Shown here in pieces: positions 36,029-44,017 of a stretch of DNA of 64,000 nt (position 1 is its first letter; the number at the start of each line of letters is the position of its first letter). A model generated the notes under the pieces. It was not told the origin of the DNA, did not search any database, and saw only the letters and a list, made by a program, of their open reading frames with translations. A program made the position numbers and the translations under genes. Origin of the DNA: Pseudonocardia sp. 73-21 (GTDB lineage: Bacteria; Actinomycetota; Actinomycetes; Mycobacteriales; Pseudonocardiaceae); NCBI RefSeq assembly GCF_001899645.1, contig NZ_MKVV01000050.1, forward strand, positions 1-64,000, given 5' to 3'.

Positions 36029-36471
36029 GATCGCACCGGTCCGGTCGGGAGCTGCAGTGTCGCCTCGCTGGGCACGCACGGCCCCTCCTCGCTGGAGACC
36101 ATCAGCTCCAGGTCGACCAGGCCCGTGCCGTCCACCTCGCGCTTGCCGACGACGCGCCCGGTCAGGGTTGCGGTCTGTCCCGGGTAGATCGACTTGATCA
36201 TCGAGATCTTGCGGCGGCGCAGCAGTGCGTCCGGGCCGGCCCAGTCACCGAGGCCGCGGTCGACGAAGCCGTGGAAGAACAGCGTCGAGAGGTAGATCGT
36301 CTGCTGGCCCTGGCTGCGCGCGTACTCGGGATCGTGGTGGCCGGGGAACCAGTCCCAGGTGGCCGCGGCGTTCATGCAGATCCGCTTGTAGGTGATCGGG
36401 ATCGAGACCGGGGTGATCTCGTCGCCTACCGCGACGTCGTCGAACCGCAGTCCCGCGGTGGTGGCGGTCAT
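36025..36471 (-). CDS. MaoC-like hot-dog protein (pair A)
   Basis: A 148-residue single hot-dog-fold protein. The segment WDWFPGHHDPEYARSQG corresponds to the D-x-x-P-x-H-x-D motif that holds the catalytic Asp/His of R-specific enoyl-CoA hydratases, in a diverged form. In actinobacterial steroid pathways, such a subunit pairs with a second hot-dog protein and sometimes with DUF35. The ATG at 36471 overlaps the stop of its neighbour (ATGA), and its own stop overlaps the HMGS-DUF35 start. It probably forms a heterodimer with the 36468-37013 product. Hydration of a 2-enoyl-CoA is likely but not certain. Confidence 0.83.
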   Translation of the reverse strand: MTATTAGLRFDDVAVGDEITPVSIPITYKRICMNAAATWDWFPGHHDPEYARSQGQQTIYLSTLFFHGFVDRGLGDWAGPDALLRRRKISMIKSIYPGQTATLTGRVVGKREVDGTGLVDLELMVSSEEGPCVPSEATLQLPTGPVRS

Positions 36472-37013
36472 GGCTGCTCCTCGGTCTCGGCACTGGTGTC
36501 CCGGGCGGTGATGTCGTACCGGAACAGCACGTTGGTGTTGCGCGCGATGACCTCGCCGTGCTGGTCGCTGTAGGTGGTCAGCGAGGTGATGAACACCCCG
36601 GTGCCGATCCGGGTCGTCTTCTCCGGAGAGACCGAGACGATCTCCTCGACGATCGACACGTGGTCGCCGACCCGCGGCCTGCGCTCCAGTTCGGTGGTGG
36701 TCGAGGCGTTGATGATGTGGTGGCCGGGCAGGGGCACGTTGAGCGCGAACAGCGAGTCGTCGCGGTGCAGGTGCTCGGGGGTCCACTGCGGGTTGAAGCC
36801 CAGCGTCATCAGCAGGCCGGGTGGGCACTCGTCGCCCTCCCAGTACCGCGGGTTGGCGTCCTCCACGAGCGAGCAGTAGTAGAGGACCATCGAGCGGTCG
36901 ATCGGGAACCAGGCCTGCTTGGGCTCGGAGGTGCGGCCGGCCCAGGCCCGGCCCTCCTCGAGCGTCCCGAAGGCCATCCCGAGACCGGTGATGTCGGTGG
37001 TCGCAGTGCTCAC
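36468..37013 (-). CDS. MaoC N-terminal-type hot-dog protein (pair A)
   Basis: A 181-residue protein of the FAS1-like/MaoC N-terminal dehydratase group. Its long insert (SMVLYYCSLVEDANPRYW, PPGLLMTLGF) precedes the hot-dog core VPLPGHHIINAST and VGDHVSIVEEIVS. Such proteins provide the acyl-binding half of a split MaoC hydratase and lack the Asp/His pair of the other half. The GTG at 37013 is preceded by AAGGA six bases upstream; a later ATG would shorten it by 12 residues. It pairs with 36025-36471, and the two genes are fused by an ATGA overlap. Likely role: R-specific hydration of a bulky enoyl-CoA. Confidence 0.82.
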   Translation of the reverse strand: MSTATTDITGLGMAFGTLEEGRAWAGRTSEPKQAWFPIDRSMVLYYCSLVEDANPRYWEGDECPPGLLMTLGFNPQWTPEHLHRDDSLFALNVPLPGHHIINASTTTELERRPRVGDHVSIVEEIVSVSPEKTTRIGTGVFITSLTTYSDQHGEVIARNTNVLFRYDITARDTSAETEEQP

Positions 37014-37084
37014 GATCGTCCTTTCCCATCGGTGGTGTGGTCCGGCAGCGGCATGCGCGAGCGGCGCATCGCCATCCGGCTCGC

Positions 37085-37531
37085 CTACGCCACCCGGACG
37101 ACGGCGGTGGCCGTGATGGCCGGGTCGCCGGTCTGCCGGGTCACGGCCAGGGTGAGGTCGGCGAGCCGCTCCCCGTCCTGCTCGCGGACGCCGGTGACGG
37201 ACCCGGTGAAGCTCAGCACGTCGCCGGGCCAGACCTGGCCGGTGAAGCGGATCCGGAAGGCCCGGATGTGGGCCAGGCCCACCCACGCCGCCAGCCGCTG
37301 CCCGAGCAGGCCTCCGTGCAGCAGCCCCATGCCGAACACCCCGGGCATCCCCGCCGAGCGGGCGAACTCCTCGTCGTGGTGGATCGGGTTGAAGTCCCCG
37401 CCCGCGCCGGCGTACCGGACGATGTGCGAGCGGGTCAGTGGCCCGAACTCCGAGGCCGGCATCTCGTCACCCTCGGTGAGGGCCACGGGCGAGGTGGGCA
37501 TGGTGGGGGTCGTCGTGGTCACTGCGGTCAC
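37085..37531 (-). CDS. MaoC-type enoyl-CoA hydratase subunit (pair B, catalytic)
   Basis: A 148-residue hot-dog protein with a complete R-hydratase motif: YAGAGGDFNPIHHDEEFA followed by GMPGVFGMGLLHGG. The Asp and His of that motif would carry out syn hydration of a trans-2-enoyl-CoA. The GTG at 37531 overlaps the stop of its neighbour (GTGA); another GTG at 37522 is possible. It pairs with the 37528-37977 product, which supplies the N-terminal half. This pair and pair A lie in one operon, separated by a 71-base gap with no clear promoter. The intact motif makes it the firmest hydratase among the four. Confidence 0.88.
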   Translation of the reverse strand: MTAVTTTTPTMPTSPVALTEGDEMPASEFGPLTRSHIVRYAGAGGDFNPIHHDEEFARSAGMPGVFGMGLLHGGLLGQRLAAWVGLAHIRAFRIRFTGQVWPGDVLSFTGSVTGVREQDGERLADLTLAVTRQTGDPAITATAVVRVA

Positions 37532-37977
37532 CCTCCGGTCTCGACGAGCACGTCGGTCTGGCGGACGACGAGCTCGCCGCGCTGGTTGGTGAAGTCGGTC
37601 TCGATGGAGACCATGGTCATCATCCCGCCGCGCCTGCCCTCGCGCGTGGTCACATCGGCCACCCGGCGGGACGCGGTGAGCTCGTCGCCCACCACCACGG
37701 GGCCGTGGTACTCCCAACCGCACTCGCCGTGCAGCACTCGGCGCAGGTCCAGCCCGAGCGTGGCGACCATGTTGTCCTCCTCCCGCCAGTGGGCCGAGGA
37801 CACGACGAACGTCGGGGGCACCGGAATGTCGGTGAAGCCCGCGGTACGGGCCGCCTCGACGTCGGTGTACACCGGATCGAGGTCGCCCAGCGAGCGGGCG
37901 AACTCCCGGACCTTGGACCGTTCCACCGGGAACGTCATGGTCCCGAGATCCCTACCGGTGAGGGAGTCGTCAGCCAC
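37528..37977 (-). CDS. MaoC N-terminal-type hot-dog protein (pair B)
   Basis: A 149-residue FAS1-like/MaoC N-terminal protein. FPVERSKVREFARSLGD is a typical opening of this family, followed by IPVPPTFVVSSAHW, YHGPVVVGDELTASRRV and a closing strand. It lacks the Asp/His motif and would bind the acyl chain next to its catalytic partner at 37085-37531. I prefer the GTG at 37977, because AAGG sits at normal distance upstream; a GTG at 37986 has no room for a ribosome site, and an ATG at 37938 is also possible. The gene overlaps the end of the luciferase-like gene by a few bases. Confidence 0.82.
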   Translation of the reverse strand: MADDSLTGRDLGTMTFPVERSKVREFARSLGDLDPVYTDVEAARTAGFTDIPVPPTFVVSSAHWREEDNMVATLGLDLRRVLHGECGWEYHGPVVVGDELTASRRVADVTTREGRRGGMMTMVSIETDFTNQRGELVVRQTDVLVETGG

Positions 37978-39019
37978 GGTCGCCACCTTCCCGGCCGGAA
38001 GCGACCGCGGACGGCGCGCACTCCCGGATGAAGCTGTCGAGGTTCTCCTGGACGCGTTCTGCGGGGAGCCCGATGGATGGTGAGTAGAGCATGATGTGAT
38101 CGAGAATCCCCTCGTAGCGCTTCAGCCCGGTGCGCACCTGCTCCGCGGTACCGGCCACGGCCATCGTGTCGATCATGTCGTCGGTGACCGCGGCGAACAT
38201 TGCGGGCAGGTCGCGCCGCCCGAACGCCTCGCGGATGGCAGCCCCCTCCTTCGCGAAGCCGCTGACGTCGAGGACCGTGTCGTAGGACTTGACCGAGGAG
38301 TAGAAGGCGATCTGCTGGGCGGCCTCGCGCCGGGCCACCTCGGGGTCGTCGTGGATCGCGCAGATCACCATCGAGATGACCTCGACGTCGCCCGGGTCGC
38401 GCTCCGCGTGCGCGGCGCCCCTGGCGATCGCCGGACGGACGACCTCCTCGATATAGGTGGTGGTGAACAGCGGGTGCCCGGCGAGGCCGTCGGCCACCCG
38501 GCCGGCCACCTCGCACATCCGTGGCCGGACACCTGCGGTGACGATCGGGACAGCGCGCTGCGGCGGCTCGAGCTCGGCGGTCGGCACCAGGTTCATGTGG
38601 TAGAAGCGGCCCTCGTGGCGCACGGGGCCCTCGTGCAGGTTCCAGATCCGGCGGATCAGCCCGACGAGCTCCTCCATGCGCAGCGCGGGCGCGGAGGTGT
38701 CGGCAACGCTGTGCCAGTCGCTCATCATCCGCTTCGTGCCGTTGCCCAGGCCGAGCACGACCCGGCCGTCGGAGAGCTCATCGAGGTCGCGGGCCTCGGT
38801 GGCCAGCACCAACGGGCTGCGCCCGATGCCGTACAGGATCGACGAGCCGAGCCGGCAGTGCTGCGTGCGGCCCGCCATCGCCGCCATCGAGATCGACCCG
38901 GAACGGGAGTAGAACTCCGAGGTCCAGGCCGCGTCGAAGCCTGCCCGGTCCGCCGCCTCGGCGGTGTTGACGAGTGTCCTGAGGTCGGCGCCGAGCACCG
39001 ACACGCCGTAGGTGCTCAT
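37970..39019 (-). CDS. luciferase-like (F420 or flavin dependent) oxidoreductase
   Basis: A 349-residue TIM-barrel protein of the bacterial luciferase-like superfamily. ADRAGFDAAWTSEFY near 23, the ATEARDLDELSDGRVVLGLGNG segment near 73, and GVRPRMCEVAGRVADG fit the F420-dependent group. In actinobacteria these enzymes reduce or oxidise alcohols, enones or ring positions. Flavin-dependent monooxygenation is the alternative, and would suit the flavin reductase at 63486. The ATG at 39019 overlaps the stop of the upstream SDR (ATGA). It is the second gene of the 39813-32576 operon, so it probably prepares an intermediate for the hydratases and thiolase downstream. Confidence 0.85.
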   Translation of the reverse strand: MSTYGVSVLGADLRTLVNTAEAADRAGFDAAWTSEFYSRSGSISMAAMAGRTQHCRLGSSILYGIGRSPLVLATEARDLDELSDGRVVLGLGNGTKRMMSDWHSVADTSAPALRMEELVGLIRRIWNLHEGPVRHEGRFYHMNLVPTAELEPPQRAVPIVTAGVRPRMCEVAGRVADGLAGHPLFTTTYIEEVVRPAIARGAAHAERDPGDVEVISMVICAIHDDPEVARREAAQQIAFYSSVKSYDTVLDVSGFAKEGAAIREAFGRRDLPAMFAAVTDDMIDTMAVAGTAEQVRTGLKRYEGILDHIMLYSPSIGLPAERVQENLDSFIRECAPSAVASGREGGDRG

Positions 39020-39813
39020 GCCTTGTAGTACATGCCGCCGGAGATGGTGTGCACCTCGCCGGTGATGTACCGCGACTCGTCGGAGGCCAGGAACAGCGAG
39101 AGTGCCGCCACCTCCTCGGGCTGGCCGGCGCGGCCCAGCGCGGCGGGCTCGACGAGCTTCTGCAGCTCGCCGGGTGGGTAGATCCGTTCCAGGAAGGGGT
39201 TCCAGATCAGGCCGGGCGCGATGGCGTTGACCCGGACGCCCTTGGGGCCGAGCTCGGCGGCCGCCGCCCGCGTGAGGCCCATGACGCCGGCCTTCGCCGC
39301 GCAATAGGCCGCCTCGCCCATCGTCGACCCGATGTACCCGGCCACCGAGGCCATGTTCACGATCGAGCCGGAGCCCTGCGCCATCATCGCCGGCAGCACC
39401 GCGCGCATCGTGCGGAACGCGGCCTTCAGGCAGATGTCCTGGACGAAGTCCCAGGTCTCGTCGTCCATCTCCCATATCGGTGCCAGCTTGTTGATGCCGA
39501 CGTTGTTGTGCAGCACGTCGATGCGGCCCCACCGGTCGGTGGCGGCACTCACCATCGCGGCGATGTGCTCGGGCTCGCGGACGTCGACGGTCATCCCGAT
39601 CGTCTCGACGCCGTGGGCGTCCTCGATGTCCTTGGCCAGCTGCGTGGGCCGGGAGGCGTGGGCGTCGGTCACAACGACCTTCGCACCCTCGGCCGCGTAT
39701 CGGCGGGCGACGGCCTGGCCGATGCCGGCACCAGCCGCGCCGGTGACGATGGCGACCTTGCCGTCGAGCCGTCCGGTACCCGTGATCTCCAGTGGGGCGG
39801 GCATTGCGGTCAT
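39016..39813 (-). CDS. short-chain dehydrogenase/reductase
   Basis: A 265-residue SDR with TGAAGAGIG for nucleotide binding, NNVGINKLAPIWEMD, Ser in NMASVAGYIGS, YCAAK for Tyr and Lys, and a C-terminal ISGGMYYKA. It lacks the SD.GRVG signature of the BadH-like copies. The ATG at 39813 is preferred; a TTG one codon earlier is possible. A GAAGGGA ribosome site lies upstream. It is the first gene of the long minus-strand operon ending with the second BadI-like hydrolase. It likely oxidises a secondary alcohol on a CoA ester or free acid. The cofactor cannot be settled from the motif alone. Confidence 0.88.
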   Translation of the reverse strand: MTAMPAPLEITGTGRLDGKVAIVTGAAGAGIGQAVARRYAAEGAKVVVTDAHASRPTQLAKDIEDAHGVETIGMTVDVREPEHIAAMVSAATDRWGRIDVLHNNVGINKLAPIWEMDDETWDFVQDICLKAAFRTMRAVLPAMMAQGSGSIVNMASVAGYIGSTMGEAAYCAAKAGVMGLTRAAAAELGPKGVRVNAIAPGLIWNPFLERIYPPGELQKLVEPAALGRAGQPEEVAALSLFLASDESRYITGEVHTISGGMYYKA

Positions 39814-40572
39814 CAATGTGTCCCTTCGCCGGGGCGTGTGGTCGGGTCAGACGGGCAGGAGTCGGTCCGGCCCGGCGTGAACTCGGCCGTATCCACGATC
39901 GCCGTCGGCGGACGCTCACGAGCGCGTCCGTCGAACGGCCAGCATGTTAACCGCCGTTACCGTACAACGGGGGATCGCCGGGGTCACTCCCCGATGAAAG
40001 CAGCGCGGCGTTCTGCCGGCCCGCGGCCCCGCGGGTGCGCAGCCCTCCGCGGACGACGGACGCCGCTGCCGTCACTGCGACCCGCGGCGCCCACGGTTCG
40101 GCGAGTTGTGCGCTCCTCGCGGGCATAGGCCGAGAGCGGGGCGCGATCGGTGACAGCGAACTCCGGCATGTTCCTCGATCACCGCTGTAGCACCGCGAAC
40201 GGCTCGGCGTGGAGCCGCCGCAGCGCAGCAACCGATCGATCGTGGCGTCGGCGTCACGAACGCCGGCAATCGGGGTCCCCGTTCGATGAGCGTTAACAGT
40301 AGTTAACCATCGGGGCCGGTGGAGGGCCGCTGGGTCGGGTCGGCGAGCGGGCGGGCCGACCGACCGACCGACCGACGGAGCCGGCCGGCCGGTGTCCCGA
40401 ATCGGGGCATCCGCGTGCCGTGGCCGCGGGCTACGGTCGATCCTGGCGGTGGAAGCACCCTTCCGGAGGAACGCATGGGAGCAACCGGACGGCCGACGCG
40501 GGCTTCGCCGACGTCGTGTCCCACCGCTGCGCCGAACGGCTCCGCTCTCGAGCAGACCCAGGGAGGCCCCGC
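39814..40572. promoter_or_regulatory. 759-base divergent intergenic region
   Basis: No convincing gene was found here. The region separates the minus-strand SDR operon from the plus-strand aldehyde dehydrogenase. It contains GTTAAC at 39946-39951 and a GTTAAC-AGTA-GTTAAC pair at 40292-40307, rare AT-rich hexamers in this DNA and candidates for regulator sites. Between them the sequence is ordinary. Five tandem copies of CCGA lie at 40356-40375. GGGAGG stands six bases before the ATG at 40573. The length and the spaced hexamers fit two separate promoters, with room for a small unrecognised transcript. Confidence 0.5.
40356..40375. repeat. CCGA tetranucleotide repeat
   Basis: Five perfect head-to-tail copies of CCGA occupy 40356-40375 and are followed by a short run of CCGG units. 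It lies in the long gap upstream of the aldehyde dehydrogenase gene. Copy number could vary between strains by slippage. Confidence 0.85.
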
Positions 40573-42036
40573 ATGACCCAGGTCGCCGACACCCCGGCAC
40601 CCGCGCTGCTCGTCAACAGGATGGTGGTCGGCGGCGAGCTGCTCGACGCTCGCAGTGGCGAGACCTTCGCCGTGCACAACCCGGCCGACGGGTCGGTCAT
40701 CACGCGGCTGCCCGCCGCCGGCGCCGCCGACGTGGACCATGCCGTCCGGGTCGCGCGCGAGGCGCAGCGGGCCTGGGCGAAGCGGTCGGTCGCCACCCGG
40801 GCCGGGCTGCTCCGGCGGTGGGCGGACCTCTGCCAGGAGCGGGTGGAGGACCTCGCGAAGATCGAGAGCCTGGATGTCGGCAAGCCCATCGCCACGGCCC
40901 GCGCCGTGGACGGGTCGATGCTCATGGAGAACATGCGCTACTACGCCGGGATGCCCGACAAGCTGGAGGGCCGCACCATCCCGGTCTCCGGCCGGTTCGT
41001 GACGATGGTGCTGCGCGAGCCGATCGGTGTCGTCGCCGGCATCACGCCGTGGAACTTCGCGCTGGTGGGTGCGGCCGGCAAGGCGGTCTCCGCTCTCGCG
41101 GCCGGCAACGCCATCGTGATCAAGCCGTCGCCGCTGGCCTCGCTGTCGGCGCTGGCGCTGGCCACGGTCGCGCTGGAGGCCGGGATCCCGCCGGGCCTGG
41201 TGAACGTCGTGACCGACGCGGCGTCCGCGGCCGGCGAGGCTCTGGTGCGCCATCCCGGGATCGGCCACGTGTCCTTCACCGGGTCGGACGCGGTCGGCCG
41301 CAAGGTGGCGGCCACCGCGGGTGGCGAGCTCAAGACCTGCACGATGGAGCTGGGCGGCAAGTCGCCGCTGGTGGTGTTCGACGACGCGGACATCAAGAGC
41401 GCCGCCAAGGCCGCGTTCCTGGGGATCTTCCTCAACGCGGGGGAGATGTGCACCGCGAGCTCGCGGCTGCTGGTGCACCGCTCCGTGCACGACGAGCTGC
41501 TCGACGCGGTGACCGCGACGGCCAGCGGGCTGACGATCGGCGACCCGGCGGACGAGTCCACCGTGCTCGGTCCGGTGATCTCGGCCGCCCACCGGGACCG
41601 GGTCGAGGGCTACGTCCAAGTCGGCCGGGACGAGGGCGCCGCGCTCGTGACCGGTGGGACCCGGCCGGACCTGCCGGGCTTCTACGTCACGCCGACGGTG
41701 TTCGACAACGTCGAGCCGACCGCGCGAATCGCCCGCGAGGAGATCTTCGGGCCGGTCCTCTCGGTGATGCCGTTCGCCGACGAGGACGAGGCGCTGCGCA
41801 TCGCGAACGACGCCACCTACGGGTTGGGATCGGGCATCTTCACCAGCCGGGTCGATCGCGCACTGCGCTTCGCCACCAGGATCGAGGCGGGCAACGTCTG
41901 GATCAACGCCTACAACCTCCTGCACCCGGCCGTGCCGTTCGGCGGCTACAAGGACTCCGGGTTCGGCCGCGAGGGTGGCTTCTCGGGGATGAGCCACTTC
42001 ACCCGTGAGAAGTCCGTCTGGTTCGCCACGGGCTGA
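40573..42036 (+). CDS. aldehyde dehydrogenase (NAD(P)-dependent)
   Basis: A 487-residue aldehyde dehydrogenase. TPWNFALVGAAGK and IKPSPLASLSAL bind the cofactor, FTGSDAVGRKVA follows, the general base Glu lies in MELGGKSP, and the nucleophile Cys in NAGEMCTASSR. IFGPVLSVMPF and PFGGYKDSGFGREGG are standard late motifs. GGGAGG stands six bases before the ATG at 40573. It would oxidise an aldehyde, for instance from lactone opening and alcohol oxidation, to the acid used by the ligase downstream at 42151. The gap of 114 bases to that gene has no clear hairpin, so the two may share a transcript. Confidence 0.94.
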   Translation: MTQVADTPAPALLVNRMVVGGELLDARSGETFAVHNPADGSVITRLPAAGAADVDHAVRVAREAQRAWAKRSVATRAGLLRRWADLCQERVEDLAKIESLDVGKPIATARAVDGSMLMENMRYYAGMPDKLEGRTIPVSGRFVTMVLREPIGVVAGITPWNFALVGAAGKAVSALAAGNAIVIKPSPLASLSALALATVALEAGIPPGLVNVVTDAASAAGEALVRHPGIGHVSFTGSDAVGRKVAATAGGELKTCTMELGGKSPLVVFDDADIKSAAKAAFLGIFLNAGEMCTASSRLLVHRSVHDELLDAVTATASGLTIGDPADESTVLGPVISAAHRDRVEGYVQVGRDEGAALVTGGTRPDLPGFYVTPTVFDNVEPTARIAREEIFGPVLSVMPFADEDEALRIANDATYGLGSGIFTSRVDRALRFATRIEAGNVWINAYNLLHPAVPFGGYKDSGFGREGGFSGMSHFTREKSVWFATG

Positions 42037-42150
42037 GTGCCGCCCGCCCCGGTCCGTTGAGGCGATCGGCCGATGCCCCGGGCCGGCGATGCCCACTACC
42101 CTCGATCAGCGCGTGACCGACATCATCCGTGACCTCGGAGGAGAGCGAAC

Positions 42151-43989
42151 GTGACCGCGACCGTCGACACCCCCGGATACCTGTCCCTCGCCCCCTTGTG
42201 TGGCGGTCCGCTGCCGCTGGACGGTGCGCGCACCCTGCCGGAGGTCTTCGCCCGCACCGTCGCCCGCTTCGCCGACGACGTCGCGCTGCGCACCCTCGGC
42301 GAGACGCGGGTGTTGACCTGGAACCAGTACCGCGGCCGCGTCGCGGACGTCGCCGGCGGGCTCACCGGCCTCGGGGTACGCCGCGGGGACAGCGTCGGGC
42401 TGATGCTGGCCAACCGGCCCGAGTTCTTCGTGGTCGACACCGCCGCCCAGCACCTGGGCGCCACCCCGTTCTCGGTGTACAACACCTCGTCCGCCGAGCA
42501 GGTCGCGTACCTGTTCTCCGACGCGGCGAACCGGGTCGTCGTCACCGAGCGGCAGTTCCTCCCGATCGTCCGTGCAGCACTGGCCATTGGTGGTTCCGTC
42601 GACCACATCGTCGTGATCGACGGCGCGGGTGAGGACGGCACGCTCACCCTCGACGGGCTCGTCGCGGCCGCTCCGGCGGGGTTCGACCTGGCCGAGGCCA
42701 GCGCGGTCGTCCAGCCGGCTGACGTCGCGACGCTGATCTACACGTCCGGCACGACCGGGCCGCCCAAGGGCGTGGAGCTGACCCACGCCAACCTGATCGC
42801 GCAGTGGAACATGCTGGTGCGCACCTGGCCGATCAAGCCCGGTGGTCGGGTCGTGTCCTACCTGCCCGCCGCGCACATCGCGGACCGCACGATCGGCATC
42901 TACCTGGCCAACAACCTCGGATACACGGTGACCTGCTGCCCGGACGCGTCCCGGCTGGGTGCGGCGCTCGTCGAGTGCCGGCCCACGATCTTCCTCGCGG
43001 TACCGCGAGTGTGGGAGAAGCTCAAGACAGCGGTCGAGGCGCAGGTCGCCGCCGCCCCGGCGGAGTTCCGGGCCGCGTTCGACGACGCGGTCGAGGCCAA
43101 CCTCGCGCGGGTGCGGGCCGAGCAGGCCGGTACCGAGGTCGACGCGGCGACCGCGCGCCGGGCGAGCGCGGGGGAGGAGGCGGTGTTGGCCCCGCTGCGC
43201 GCCAAGCTCGGCCTCGACGCGGCCGAGGTGAGGCTGGTCGGAGCTGCCCCGACGCCGATGCCGGTGCACGAGTTCTTCGCCGCGCTGGGGCTGATGATGG
43301 CCGAGGTGTGGGGGATGTCGGAGCTCTCGCCGATCGCGACGTGGAACCCGCCCGGCCGGATCAAGCTGGGCACCTGCGGCACCGCGCTGCCCGGCGTCGA
43401 GGTGCGGCTGGCCGAGGACGGGGAGGTGCTGGTCCGGGGCCCGATCGTGATGCGGGGCTACCGCAACCAGCCGGAGCGCACTGCGGAGGCCGTCGACGAG
43501 CAGGGCTACATGCACACCGGCGACGTCGGGCGGATCGACGCCGACGGCTACCTCACGATCATCGACCGCAAGAAGGAACTGATCATCAACAGCGGCGGCA
43601 AGAACATGTCGCCCGCCAACATCGAGGCCGAGCTCAAGTCCGGCAGCGCGTTGATCGGCCAGGCCGTCTGCTTCGGCGACGCCCGGCCGTACAACGTCGC
43701 CATCTTGGTGCTCGACGCCGAGGCGGTCCCCGCGTTCGCCGCCGAACACGGCCTGGACGGGTCGAACCTGGCGTCGTTCTCGGAGGACCCGGCAGTGCTC
43801 GCCGAGGTGGGCGCCGGTGTCGCCCGAGCCAACGCCAAGCTGTCCCGGATCGAGCAGATCAAGCGGTGGAAGCTGCTCGCGGACGAGTGGCTGCCGGCCG
43901 GTGACGAGCTGACCCCGACGAGCAAACTGCGCCGCAAGCCGATCGCGGCCAAGTACGCCGCGGACATCGAGGCGCTCTACGCCGGATGA
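42151..43989 (+). CDS. long-chain-type acyl-CoA synthetase
   Basis: A 612-residue FadD-type ANL ligase, the longest of the six. The P-loop is YTSGTTGPPKG. YLPAAHIADR, the insert near 300-350 and DRKKELIINSGGKNMSPANIE are typical of long-chain acyl-CoA synthetases. The C-terminal region has LTPTSKLRRKPIAAKY, with the Lys equivalents of this group. The GTG start at 42151 is preceded by GGAGGAGAG. Bulky substrates such as side chains of polycyclic acids or fatty acids fit this subgroup. It follows the aldehyde dehydrogenase and converges with the acyl-CoA dehydrogenase at 44018. Confidence 0.9.
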   Translation: MTATVDTPGYLSLAPLCGGPLPLDGARTLPEVFARTVARFADDVALRTLGETRVLTWNQYRGRVADVAGGLTGLGVRRGDSVGLMLANRPEFFVVDTAAQHLGATPFSVYNTSSAEQVAYLFSDAANRVVVTERQFLPIVRAALAIGGSVDHIVVIDGAGEDGTLTLDGLVAAAPAGFDLAEASAVVQPADVATLIYTSGTTGPPKGVELTHANLIAQWNMLVRTWPIKPGGRVVSYLPAAHIADRTIGIYLANNLGYTVTCCPDASRLGAALVECRPTIFLAVPRVWEKLKTAVEAQVAAAPAEFRAAFDDAVEANLARVRAEQAGTEVDAATARRASAGEEAVLAPLRAKLGLDAAEVRLVGAAPTPMPVHEFFAALGLMMAEVWGMSELSPIATWNPPGRIKLGTCGTALPGVEVRLAEDGEVLVRGPIVMRGYRNQPERTAEAVDEQGYMHTGDVGRIDADGYLTIIDRKKELIINSGGKNMSPANIEAELKSGSALIGQAVCFGDARPYNVAILVLDAEAVPAFAAEHGLDGSNLASFSEDPAVLAEVGAGVARANAKLSRIEQIKRWKLLADEWLPAGDELTPTSKLRRKPIAAKYAADIEALYAG

Positions 43990-44017
43990 CCGATTAGCGT
44001 CTGCCCGATCAGTGGGC

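Noticed and set aside
40356-40390. CCGA and CCGG repeats as a possible CRISPR array or origin
   Set aside because: The units are four bases with no spacers, and there are no cas genes, DnaA boxes or partition sites nearby.
39947-40600. A 217-codon minus-strand frame in the long intergenic region
   Set aside because: No known motif, Arg/Pro-rich composition, and no ribosome site. It also runs into the aldehyde dehydrogenase upstream region.
44002-44016. Small hairpin GCCC/GGGC between the ligase at 42151 and the dehydrogenase at 44018
   Set aside because: The stem is only four bases, too weak to call a terminator.
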